From: Longimicrobium sp.
Lineage (GTDB): Bacteria > Gemmatimonadota > Gemmatimonadetes > Longimicrobiales > Longimicrobiaceae
DNA length: 38,818 nt
Direction: 5' to 3'
Assembly (NCBI GenBank): GCA_036389795.1
Contig: DASVWD010000032.1
Coordinates: forward strand, 1-38,818
The position numbers and the translations under genes were made by a program. This document shows, in pieces, positions 1-8,362 of the stretch (position 1 is the stretch's first letter; every line of letters begins with the position of its first letter). Below the pieces are notes generated by a model that worked only from the letters and a program-made list of their open reading frames with translations, did not search any database and had not been told where the DNA came from.

Positions 1-1056
1 CGTCGCACCCGTCTCGGCGAAGACGCCCACGCCCTGGTACTCGCCGATCCGGTTCACTTCCGTCACCCCCAGCACCCGCGGCAGGCCGTACTTCGCGTAC
101 TGGCGGCCGTTGAACGTGATCGGCTCGTTGTTGATGAACCAGGTCGCGTTCGCCGCGTAGGCACCCGTCACCGGGAAGCGGTCCCGGAACGGCTGGCCCG
201 CCACCGTGGTGTCGCCCGTCGCCGGGTTGTACTGCACCTCGACCTCGGTGAGCGCGTTGTTGTCGATCACGCACACCCGGATATTCTGGATATCCGGCGG
301 AGGCGGCGGCGGCGGCGGCGGGGGCGGCGGCGGCGGCAGGATGTCGCCGAACATGAACTTCAGCCCCAGCACCGCTTCCGGCGTGAACGCGAACTTGTCG
401 TCACCCGGGCCCTGCTCGGCCACGTGCGCGGGCGAGTCGTACCCGTGCACCGCGGCCTCCAGGAACACGCCGATGCTGGGCCCGAACGAGAACACGTCGA
501 CGCCCAGCCCCGCCACGCCCTGCCCGACCGTCGCCAGCTTCGGATGGTCCGAGAGGCACACGCCGCTGGCGATCCAGATCGGAACGAACTGGCACCCCGG
601 GTACGGCGACTCGCCGGCGATGTTGGTGGTGAGCCCGCCGCCGCCCGCGAACACGTACAGCGAGCCCAGCATGCCGCCGCCCGACCAGAAGAGCGGGCGC
701 CACACCAGGTCCAGGTCATAGAACCAGTTGTTCTGGACCCAGTCCTCGTTGGTCCCGTCCGGGAAGAAGTCTTCGGCCTCGGGGAGCTGCGACGGCATGT
801 ACTTGCCGTGCAGCCGGATCCCGAAGCTGGGGCTCAGCCAGTAGGTGGCGAACGCCCCGAAGACCGGCGCGACGCCGACCGGCCAGTCCTCGTCGTCGGC
901 CGTGGTGAACCAGCTGGAGGTCCAGGCCCCGCCCGCAAAGATGCCGAGGTCGAACAGGCTCGCGCGGCGCCCCGTCATGTCGTCCTGCGCCGCTGCACCC
1001 CCCGCCGTCCCCGCCACCATCAGCGCCGCCAGGGCGGATGTGAGCAATCGTTTCAT
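1..1056 (-). CDS. Outer-membrane beta-barrel protein with polyproline linker (3' end outside window)
   Basis: The frame is open from an ATG at 1056 to the window edge, giving 352 residues without a stop, so the C-terminus is missing. Residues 1-24 form a signal peptide (MKRLL, hydrophobic core, AAAQ cleavage site). Residues 30-240 alternate aromatic and glycine-rich segments (for example WLSPSFGIRLHGKYM, GSLYVFAGGGG) as in small outer-membrane barrels. Residues 241-254 are 14 consecutive prolines, encoded at 295-336, followed by a separate, probably periplasmic, domain of unknown type. A good ribosome site (GGAGAGGA) lies 6 bases before the ATG. The family is not recognised beyond outer membrane beta-barrel. 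The barrel call is inferred from composition and the signal peptide. An OmpA-like peptidoglycan-binding tail is possible but unseen. Confidence 0.75.
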   Translation of the reverse strand, partial: MKRLLTSALAALMVAGTAGGAAAQDDMTGRRASLFDLGIFAGGAWTSSWFTTADDEDWPVGVAPVFGAFATYWLSPSFGIRLHGKYMPSQLPEAEDFFPDGTNEDWVQNNWFYDLDLVWRPLFWSGGGMLGSLYVFAGGGGLTTNIAGESPYPGCQFVPIWIASGVCLSDHPKLATVGQGVAGLGVDVFSFGPSIGVFLEAAVHGYDSPAHVAEQGPGDDKFAFTPEAVLGLKFMFGDILPPPPPPPPPPPPPPDIQNIRVCVIDNNALTEVEVQYNPATGDTTVAGQPFRDRFPVTGAYAANATWFINNEPITFNGRQYAKYGLPRVLGVTEVNRIGEYQGVGVFAETGAT

Positions 1057-1242
1057 CGAGTCCTCTCCGAACCAGGTGATTTGGTCCGCCCGGCTCCCCC
1101 GGACGTCCCGCCAGCACACGACCCAACCCAACCGTTCCACCTAGCTTCCGGGAGCGCCGGGTCGAGCGTCCCCCGTCTCGACATCATGCCGTGGCGGTGC
1201 ACCTCCTTCCGGTTCGGCACCCGCGAGGACGGGCGCGCGCGT

Positions 1243-1707
1243 TCACAACGCTGCCAGAACGGCTCCGAGTATGCCGCCGTAGACCGTGCTTCCCGCGACC
1301 AGCGCCACCGGCGTGGCCCGGCCCCAGCCGAGCCCCAGGTGCCCGGGCGGGGGGAGGCGCCCCATCCGCACGCAGCGGCTGGCCTTCGCCAGCCAGGGGA
1401 GCGCGGCGGCCGCCAGGAGCCCCGCCAGGGCCCCCGCCGCCGCCCCGGTCGCCCACCCCGCACCGCCCAGCACCCGCATGGCCCCGGCGCCGGCGGCGGC
1501 GGCCACCGTGGCGCCGAGTGCCAGGAAGATAGCGAATCCGACCGTCTCCGCCATGGGGAGCCGCGGGTCGTCGAAGAAGAGGCAGCCGAGCTGGCTGGTG
1601 GGGCTGAAGCGCGTCCAGTCCATGGCCCGGAAGAGCCAGAACACGCACGCCGCGAGAACGCTGGCGATGAACCCCGCCCAGACGATGCCGCTCCAGGATC
1701 CTCCCAT
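1243..1707 (-). CDS. Small hypothetical integral membrane protein, four predicted helices
   Basis: This is a 154-residue protein. I chose the ATG at 1707 because GAAAGGGG sits just upstream and because residues before it in the longer frame are arginine-rich and implausible. Four hydrophobic stretches are visible at about residues 6-24 (IVWAGFIASVLAACVFWLF), 52-70, 78-100 and 133-152. The loop after helix 1 carries a polar segment with SQLGC and FFDDPRLP. The layout resembles small DUF6789-like membrane proteins, but that is recollection and not a firm match. No enzymatic motif is seen. It stands alone between the outer-membrane barrel gene downstream and an unrelated hypothetical gene upstream, with about 190-200 bases of non-coding DNA on either side, so it is probably monocistronic. 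Confidence 0.65.
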   Translation of the reverse strand: MGGSWSGIVWAGFIASVLAACVFWLFRAMDWTRFSPTSQLGCLFFDDPRLPMAETVGFAIFLALGATVAAAAGAGAMRVLGGAGWATGAAAGALAGLLAAAALPWLAKASRCVRMGRLPPPGHLGLGWGRATPVALVAGSTVYGGILGAVLAAL

Positions 1708-1910
1708 GCCCCTTTCCCGTGCCCGGCCGGGCCCCCGCCCGCGCCGCGCGCCCCCGGCTCGTCTACGCCGTCCAGATGGCAGACCCGTTAGGAATATGCA
1801 CTTTCGGTGCCGAGCGCCAGTATTTTCTTGCGCCGGACCCCCGACGAGCACGCCCGCGCGGGGTCACACCGGGACCGCGGGGGCGGCGCCCGGCGTGGGC
1901 CCGGGCCGGC

Positions 1911-2585
1911 TCAGGCCGCGGTCTCGGCCGGGGCCGGTGCGGCGGCGACGGGCTGCTCGGCGCCCAGCGGCGGCAGCTCGGCGTCGGCCACGTTGCGCAG
2001 CGTGCGGTTGTAGATGACGTCGGAAACCCCCTCGGGGACCGCCATGATCTCCAGGTAGAGGTCGACCGCCTCGTGGAGCGGGACCTCGGCCGAGAGGGCG
2101 CGGGCGAACTCGAGCGCGTTCTGCACGTGCTGCTCGAAGAGCGCGTCCTCGGCGCGGGCGGCGGCCAGGTTGATGCGGTGGCGGAGGTCTTCCTGCACGC
2201 GGCCGCGGATGCGCCGGCGCACGCGCGAGAACACCGCCTCGAAGCGGCTGGTGGCTTCGCCGGGGGGGCCGCGGCGGGCGTCCTCGCGGTCGGCGGCGTC
2301 GTCTTCCAGCAGCGCGACGGTGTCGGCGTCGGCGGGGGTGACGGCGCCGCGCCGGCCCAGCTCGGCGAAGGCGCGGCTGCCCACGTTGCGGGCCTGCTCG
2401 GGGTTCAGCCGCAGGATGCGGGCGTAGATGTCGAGGGCGGCGTCGAAGGGCAGCTCGTCGCTGACCAGGTCCACCAGGGCGAGCACGTGGCGGAGGTGGA
2501 CGGCGAGCAGCTTCTCCTGGGCGACGGCGGTCGCGAGGTCGATCTGCCGCTGCATCGCGCGCGACGTGTTGCGCATGAGGCCCAC
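1911..2585 (-). CDS. Hypothetical helical protein with an internal duplication
   Basis: The protein has 224 residues from a GTG start at 2585, chosen because GGGAG lies 9 bases before it; an ATG at 2576 is the alternative, and the frame stays open to 2705. No family is recognised. Two similar segments are visible: one near residues 33-80 (ALVDLVSDELPFDAALDIY... followed by NVGSRAFAEL) and one near 150-205 (FARALSAEVPLHEAVDLYL... followed by VIYNRTLRNV). Both have a short acidic helix, a P-F/L-x-x-A-x-D-x-Y core and a second helix, so the protein looks like two copies of one helical module joined by a basic, arginine-rich linker (RRRIRGRVQEDL). The C-terminus is Pro/Ala-rich. There is no signal peptide, so it is probably cytoplasmic. 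Confidence 0.6.
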   Translation of the reverse strand: MGLMRNTSRAMQRQIDLATAVAQEKLLAVHLRHVLALVDLVSDELPFDAALDIYARILRLNPEQARNVGSRAFAELGRRGAVTPADADTVALLEDDAADREDARRGPPGEATSRFEAVFSRVRRRIRGRVQEDLRHRINLAAARAEDALFEQHVQNALEFARALSAEVPLHEAVDLYLEIMAVPEGVSDVIYNRTLRNVADAELPPLGAEQPVAAAPAPAETAA

Positions 2586-2711
2586 GGTTGCGTTCTCCCG
2601 AAGCGTACGGTTGGTTGCGCGCCTTCCGGTGCCGGTGCGGCGGGAGGGCGCACGTCCCCCGCCGCGCGGTGCGCGGAGCAAGTTCCATTCCGGGGGCGGG
2701 GTCATTTCGGG

Positions 2712-2783
2712 GGTGCGAAGTGCGGAGTGCGAGGTGCGGAGTGCGAAAGAAAGTGCGTGAGTGCGTGAGTGCGTGAGTGCGAA
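2712..2783. repeat. Tandem AAGTGCG / TGAGTGCG array downstream of secG
   Basis: On the plus strand a run of imperfect 7-mers (GAAGTGCG, GGAGTGCG, GAGGTGCG) passes into perfect 8-mers (TGAGTGCG, four copies). The array lies beyond the secG terminator and before the next gene, in a stretch with no coding potential of its own. The same units recur at many other gene ends in the window. Confidence 0.9.
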
Positions 2784-2807
2784 CGTCGCGGGACGGGGAA
2801 TGCGAAA

Positions 2808-2842
2808 GCGGGCCGGCTCCCTCGGGGGGAGCCGGCCCGCTT
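2808..2842 (-). terminator. Intrinsic terminator of secG
   Basis: Fourteen-base perfect inverted repeat (AGCGGGCCGGCTCC paired with GGAGCCGGCCCGCT) with a 7-base loop. It begins 24 bases after the secG stop codon, and on the minus strand the stem is followed by a short T run (CTTTCG). It should end the gap-pgk-tpiA-secG transcript. Confidence 0.75.
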
Positions 2843-2865
2843 CGCGCGGACGCCGGGGCTCGCGC

Positions 2866-3327
2866 CTACTGCTTGGGCGCGGGGGCGGGGGCCGCCGGGG
2901 GCGCGGGCTGGCCGGCCTGCGCGCCGGCGGGGTCGTTGCCGCCCTGCGTGGCCGCGGGCGCGGGAGCGGGGGCCAGCGGCGTGTTCGCGGGGGCCTGGGC
3001 GCCGGTGGCCGGGCGCGTGCCCGCCGGGGCGCCCGTGGGAGCCGGCGCGGCGGGGGCGTTCTGGAGGTCCTGCCGCAGGATCGACTCGCGGCGCGCGGGG
3101 CGCGACGACAGGATCGAGAGCACGAAGGCCAGGGCGATGAAGATGCCGCCGGACCACCAGGTGGCCTTGGTCAGGATGGTGGTGGCCTGCCGGCTGCCGA
3201 ACAGGGTGTCGGTGCCGGCGCCGCCGCCCATGGCCGCTAGGCCGCCGCCCTTCCCCGACTGCAGCAGCACCACGGGGATCAGCACCACCGCGCAAAGGAC
3301 CAGCAGGATCAGCAGAAGCGTGAACAC
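2866..3327 (-). CDS. secG: Preprotein translocase subunit SecG
   Basis: SecG is the small accessory subunit of the SecYEG channel in the inner membrane and assists SecA-driven export. The 153-residue product starts at a GTG (3327) directly ahead of the first membrane helix (VFTLLLILLVLCAVVLIPVVLLQ). The family signature LLQSGKGGGLA and a GG(G/A)GTDTLFGSRQATTILTKATWW segment follow, then a second helix at about residues 54-70. From about residue 85 the chain is a Pro/Ala/Gly-rich tail of roughly 65 residues. Such a tail is much longer than in E. coli SecG but is common in high-GC bacteria. It is the last gene of the glycolytic operon, an arrangement (tpiA-secG) conserved in many bacteria. A terminator follows immediately. 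Confidence 0.93.
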   Translation of the reverse strand: MFTLLLILLVLCAVVLIPVVLLQSGKGGGLAAMGGGAGTDTLFGSRQATTILTKATWWSGGIFIALAFVLSILSSRPARRESILRQDLQNAPAAPAPTGAPAGTRPATGAQAPANTPLAPAPAPAATQGGNDPAGAQAGQPAPPAAPAPAPKQ

Positions 3328-3415
3328 GGAAGCGTCCGGGATCGGGTGCGGGGTTGGTTTCGTAAAGCTCTGGAATTTAGCAGGATGCGCGGATTCGTCA
3401 ACCGGCGGAGGGGAA

Positions 3416-3500
3416 AAGTGCGTGAGTGCGGAAGTGCGTGAGTGCGTGAGTGCGTCGAGAACCAGCGCACTTCGCACTTCGCACCTCGCACTTCGCACTT
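3416..3500. repeat. Convergent TGAGTGCG and CGCACTT arrays between tpiA and secG
   Basis: Positions 3416-3455 hold AAGTGCGTGAGTGCG-type units in plus orientation. Positions 3466-3500 hold the inverse, CGCACTT/CGCACCT units, ending right at the tpiA stop codon (3501). The two halves are complementary and could fold into a long hairpin in the tpiA-secG transcript. The rest of the gap, to the secG start at 3327, shows nothing recognisable. Confidence 0.9.
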
Positions 3501-4265
3501 TCACACCGACGCGCAGATCGCCGCGAACCCCCGCGGGTCCAGGCTGGCGCCGCCGACCAGGACGCCGTCGACGCCGGGCCGGGAGAGGAGCTCGCGGGCG
3601 TTGTCGGGCTTCACGCTGCCGCCGTACAGGATCGGCAGCGCACCGGCGACGTCGTTCCCGTAGCGGTCCACCAGCCGCTCGCGCACGAAGCGGTGCATGG
3701 CGGCCGCGTCGTCGGGCGTGGCGTTGACGCCGGTGCCGATGGCCCACACGGGCTCGTACGCGATCACCAGCGAGCGCGCCTCGTCGCGGCCCACGTCGTC
3801 CAGCACGGGGCGGAGCTGCTCGGCAACCACTTCTTCGGCGCGGCCGGCGCGGCGCTCCTCGATCTTCTCGCCCACGCAGAGCACGGGAACCAGGCCCGCG
3901 CCCAGCACGGCGCGCACTTTCTTCACCGTGTCCTGCGTGGTCTCCCCGAACACCCAGCGGCGCTCGCTGTGGCCCACCAGCACCAGCTCGGCGCCCGCGT
4001 CGGCGGCCATCCCGGCGGAGGTCTCGCCGGTGAAGGCGCCGCTCGCCTCCCAGTACACGTTCTGCACGCCCAGGCGCACGTCGGGGCGGCCCTGCACGGC
4101 CTCGCGCGCGGCGGCCAGCGAGACGGCGGGGGGAAAGAAGACCACGCTCCCCGTCTCGCGCGGCGGGTGCACGGCCAGGAAGTCGGCGAAGAAGCGGGCC
4201 GTCTCGCCCGGCCCGTGGTTCATCTTCCAGTTGCCGGCCAGCACCGGCGGCTGCGGAGCGCTCAC
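3501..4265 (-). CDS. tpiA: Triosephosphate isomerase
   Basis: TpiA interconverts dihydroxyacetone phosphate and glyceraldehyde 3-phosphate in cytoplasmic glycolysis and gluconeogenesis. The 254-residue length is normal for the family. Catalytic residues are all present: N12 and K14 in GNWKMN, H99 in VGHSERR and E171 in AYEPVWAIGTG. The phosphate-gripper loop and YGGSV motif follow. The start is a GTG at 4265, four bases after the stop of the small AAA-like gene, so translation is probably coupled to it. The TGA stop is immediately followed by an array of AAGTGCG heptamers. It belongs to the operon gap-pgk-(AAA relic)-tpiA-secG. Confidence 0.97.
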   Translation of the reverse strand: MSAPQPPVLAGNWKMNHGPGETARFFADFLAVHPPRETGSVVFFPPAVSLAAAREAVQGRPDVRLGVQNVYWEASGAFTGETSAGMAADAGAELVLVGHSERRWVFGETTQDTVKKVRAVLGAGLVPVLCVGEKIEERRAGRAEEVVAEQLRPVLDDVGRDEARSLVIAYEPVWAIGTGVNATPDDAAAMHRFVRERLVDRYGNDVAGALPILYGGSVKPDNARELLSRPGVDGVLVGGASLDPRGFAAICASV

Positions 4266-4269
4266 GGGC

Positions 4270-4644
4270 TCACCCGTTCCGGGGAGATGGGAAGTCGAGG
4301 ACGAAGCGGAGGCGGCCGAGGAACGCCGCGTCGAGCGCGTCCCCGGTGTCGGCGGTGAGGATCACCAGCCCCGGACCGGCTTCCGCACGGTCGACGAGGC
4401 GGTCCAGGTCGGCGGCGCTCACCGCGTCCGCGCCCTCGAGGACGGCGACCGCGTGCCGCTCGTTCGCGGCGATGTCGCGCGCCGCCAGCGACTCGGCGTC
4501 CAGGCGGCGCACCTCCGCGCCCAGCTCGCGCGCGATCTCCTCGGCAGCCCGCGCCGCGCCGCCGCCGGTGAAGAGCGCGACGACGCCGCGCCCCGTGCGG
4601 ACCTCGGCCGCGAGCTCGCGGAGCGCCTGGTCGCCGGTGCTCAC
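4270..4644 (-). CDS. Miniature AAA+-like protein with degenerate ATPase motifs
   Basis: This 124-residue protein sits between pgk and tpiA. Its GTG start (4644) overlaps the pgk TGA in a GTGA junction, and its stop lies 4 bases before tpiA. By eye it follows an AAA+ domain in compressed form. VVALFTGGGAARAAEEIARE (residues 21-40) corresponds to the Walker A region (family: LFxGPxGTGKTxAAExIAxEL), but GTGKT is missing. LGAEVRRLDAESL matches the following strand. AVAVLEGADAV (65-75) matches Walker B (family: hhhhFDEADAL), with the catalytic acidic pair lost. LVILTADTGDALDAAFLGRLRFVLDFPSP (93-121) matches the sensor 1 and arginine-finger region (LTTNLxxALDxAFLRRLRFxVxFPxP). It therefore probably cannot hydrolyse ATP. 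Its role is unknown. It could be a regulatory pseudo-ATPase or a decaying fragment, although the intact frame and tight coupling argue for function. Confidence 0.7.
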   Translation of the reverse strand: MSTGDQALRELAAEVRTGRGVVALFTGGGAARAAEEIARELGAEVRRLDAESLAARDIAANERHAVAVLEGADAVSAADLDRLVDRAEAGPGLVILTADTGDALDAAFLGRLRFVLDFPSPRNG

Positions 4645-5858
4645 GAGCCGGTCCGGTCGCTGAGCGCGGCCACGCCGGGGAGCGTCTTCCCCTCGAGGAA
4701 CTCCAGCGAGGCCCCGCCGCCGGTGGAGACGTGCGACATGCGGTCCTCCAGCCCCATCTCCGCGACCGCGGCGGCCGAGTCGCCGCCGCCGACGATGGTG
4801 GTGGCGCCGCGGCCGGTCGCCTCCGCCACCGCCTGCGCCACGCCGCGCGTCCCTTCGGCGAACTCGGGCTGCTCGAAGACGCCCATCGGCCCGTTCCACA
4901 CCACCGTCCTGGCATCGGAGAGAATGCGGCGGAACTCCTCCACCGTCCGCGGGCCCACGTCCGCCGCCAGCCGGTCGGCGGGAATCTGCTCGCGGGGGAC
5001 GACCTGCTTCGGCGCGCCCGCTTCCAGCCTGTCGGTCACTACGCAGTCGGCGGGGAGCACCAGCCGGTCGCCGGAGGACTGGAGGAGCTCGCGGGCCATG
5101 TCGACGCGGTCGTCCTCGACCAGCGAGGTGCCGGTCTCCAGCCCCATCGCCCTGAAGAAGGTGTTCGCCATGGCGCCGCCGATCAGCAGGCGGTCCACCT
5201 TGGGGAGCAGGCTGCGGATGACGTCGATCTTCCCGGAGATCTTGGCGCCGCCCAGGATGGCGACGAAGGGCCGCTCGGGGTCGCCCAGGGCGCGGCCCAG
5301 GTACTCCAGCTCCTTCGCCATCAGGAACCCGGCGGCGGCGGGCTTCCCCTCGCCCTTCACCACCTCGGCGACGCCGGCGGTGGAGGAGTGCGCCCGGTGC
5401 GCGGCGCCGAACGCGTCGTCGACGTAGACGTCGCCCAGCTCGGCCATCTGCCGCGCCAGCTCCGGGTCGTTCTTCTCCTCGCCCGGGTGGAAGCGCGTGT
5501 TCTCCAGCAGGAGCACCTCGCCGTCGCCGAGCTGGCGCGCGGCGTCGACGGCCTGGGAACCGACGGTGTGCTCGGAGAAGCGCACCGGCCGGCCCAGCAC
5601 TTCGGCCAGGCGCTCGGCCGCGGGCCTGAGCGACATCGCCGGGTCGGGCTTCCCCTTCGGCCGGCCGAAGTGCGAGAGGAGCACGATGCGCGCGCCGGCG
5701 TCGGCCAGGTGCCTGAGGGTCGGCAGCGTGGCGGTGATGCGGCTGTCGTCGGTGATGCGGCCTTCGTCGTCGAGCGGGACGTTGTAGTCCACGCGCACCA
5801 GCACGCGCTTGCCGGCGAGCGCCTCGCGCGGGAGGTCGTTCAGGGTGAGCTTGTCCAT
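4641..5858 (-). CDS. pgk: Phosphoglycerate kinase
   Basis: Pgk transfers the acyl phosphate of 1,3-bisphosphoglycerate to ADP in cytoplasmic glycolysis. The 405-residue length is typical. The N-terminal domain shows the substrate-binding signature KRVLVRVDYNVPLD and LLSHFGRPKG, and LLLENTRFHPGEEKND and DDAFGAAHRAHSS follow. The C-terminal nucleotide domain has FVAILGGAKISGKIDVI, WNGPMGVFE and the GGGDSAAAV loop, ending in THVSTGGGASLEFLEGK-type sequence. The ATG at 5858 gives a normal N-terminus; the upstream open frame is repeat DNA. No strong ribosome site is seen. A 394-base repeat-filled gap separates it from gap upstream, and its stop overlaps the start of the AAA-like gene. Confidence 0.97.
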   Translation of the reverse strand: MDKLTLNDLPREALAGKRVLVRVDYNVPLDDEGRITDDSRITATLPTLRHLADAGARIVLLSHFGRPKGKPDPAMSLRPAAERLAEVLGRPVRFSEHTVGSQAVDAARQLGDGEVLLLENTRFHPGEEKNDPELARQMAELGDVYVDDAFGAAHRAHSSTAGVAEVVKGEGKPAAAGFLMAKELEYLGRALGDPERPFVAILGGAKISGKIDVIRSLLPKVDRLLIGGAMANTFFRAMGLETGTSLVEDDRVDMARELLQSSGDRLVLPADCVVTDRLEAGAPKQVVPREQIPADRLAADVGPRTVEEFRRILSDARTVVWNGPMGVFEQPEFAEGTRGVAQAVAEATGRGATTIVGGGDSAAAVAEMGLEDRMSHVSTGGGASLEFLEGKTLPGVAALSDRTGS

Positions 5859-5927
5859 CTCGGGCGTTCTCGGCGGGTAGCAAAGGCGGCTGATGCCGAT
5901 TGAGAATCTGATCCGGTAATCGGACTC

Positions 5928-6048
5928 GTAGGGGCGAGGCATGCCTCGCCCGCTGCCTGTCGCAACACCAGAGCTCGTCGCAACGGGCCGGGGCATGTCG
6001 CCGCGTGATGGCCTTCGGCCATCCGGGCGAGGCATGCCTCGCCCCTAC
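5928..6048. repeat. REPIN-like unit: two inverted GGGCGAGGCATGCCTCGCCC palindromes
   Basis: The unit starts with GTAGGGGCGAGGCATGCCTC and ends with the exact reverse complement of that sequence. Each end holds the perfect 20-base palindrome GGGCGAGGCATGCCTCGCCC (5932-5951 and 6025-6044). Between them lies about 70 bases with an internal hairpin (GATGGCCTTCGGCCATC). Single copies of the palindrome occur near 8243 (imperfect) and at 30834-30853. Confidence 0.85.
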
Positions 6049-6089
6049 AGGAACTTCGATCGCGAATACCGAAGCGAATCGTCAATCAG

Positions 6090-6165
6090 CACAAGCCGCG
6101 GCAACAACCTCGCCCGACCGCCTGCGCGTACGCAGGGACGCGCCGGGCGAGGCTTCAACAGCGAA
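6090..6165 (+). repeat. Two-hairpin dispersed element, copy 1
   Basis: The linker GCGGCAACAACC (6098-6109) is followed by a long stem, CCTCGCCCG at 6108-6116 paired with CGGGCGAGG at 6144-6152, which encloses a second perfect stem CCTGCG/CGCAGG (6121-6136). It is the same architecture as the copies near 8147 and 26870. Confidence 0.65.
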
Positions 6166-6216
6166 ACTGCAACGGCAACTTCAACTGCGCGGAGAGGTGC
6201 GTCGCGAGCTGGTTTT

Positions 6217-6250
6217 CACGCACTCACGCACTTCCGCACTCACGCACTTC
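6217..6250 (-). repeat. TGAGTGCG array directly after the gap stop codon
   Basis: Read on the minus strand, the gap TAG is followed at once by GGGGAAGTGCGTGAGTGCG, then a second GAAGTGCGTGAGTGCGTGA unit. Confidence 0.9.
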
Positions 6251-6252
6251 CC

Positions 6253-8108
<1,856 letters not shown>

Positions 8109-8146
8109 GGGAAGGGGCGAAAGGGGCTGTGGGCCTGGGGTGCACG

Positions 8147-8206
8147 GGCGACTGAAGTCGCAGCAACAACCGCAGGAAGCCTCACAAACCCCGTGAGGCT
8201 TCAACC
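8147..8206 (+). repeat. Two-hairpin dispersed element, copy 2
   Basis: Stem 1 is GCGACTGAAGTCGC (8148-8161). The linker is AGCAACAACCGCAG. Stem 2 is GAAGCCTCAC (8176-8185) paired with GTGAGGCTTC (8193-8202). It lies just upstream of the comF-like gene. A single palindrome of the GGGGCGAGGCATGCCTCG type follows at 8243-8260. Confidence 0.8.
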
Positions 8207-8312
8207 GCAACTACAACAGCAATCCGACGAGGGAATCTCGCAGGGGCGAGGCATGCCTCGACCGGAGGCGCCTCCGCGCGAATTCATGCTCATCGCGCCG
8301 GAGTCCTGCCTC

Positions 8313-8362
8313 GCAGCCCGCGCAGGCGGGCTTCCCGTTGTTCCAGCCGCGGGTTCACCCGC
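8313..8362 (-). repeat. Two-hairpin dispersed element, copy 3, overlapping the aroE stop
   Basis: Read on the minus strand it runs: stem GGGTGAACCC, linker GCGGCTGGAACAACGGGA, stem AGCCCG/CGGGCT. The aroE TGA stop (8355-8357) lies inside the first stem-loop, so the element begins within the end of the gene. Confidence 0.7.

Larger units (their letters stand above)
5859..6252. other. Gene-free gap between gap and pgk, filled with repeats
   Basis: These 394 bases hold, from left to right: a short leader before pgk, a 121-base REPIN-like unit (5928-6048), a two-hairpin dispersed element (about 6090-6165) and a CGCACTCA array that abuts the gap stop codon. No open frame here looks like a gene. 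I could not define a promoter for pgk. Confidence 0.8.

Noticed and set aside
424-1791. A 455-residue plus-strand frame across the outer-membrane gene and the small membrane protein gene
   Set aside because: It crosses two well-supported minus-strand genes and the non-coding gap, with low-complexity composition.
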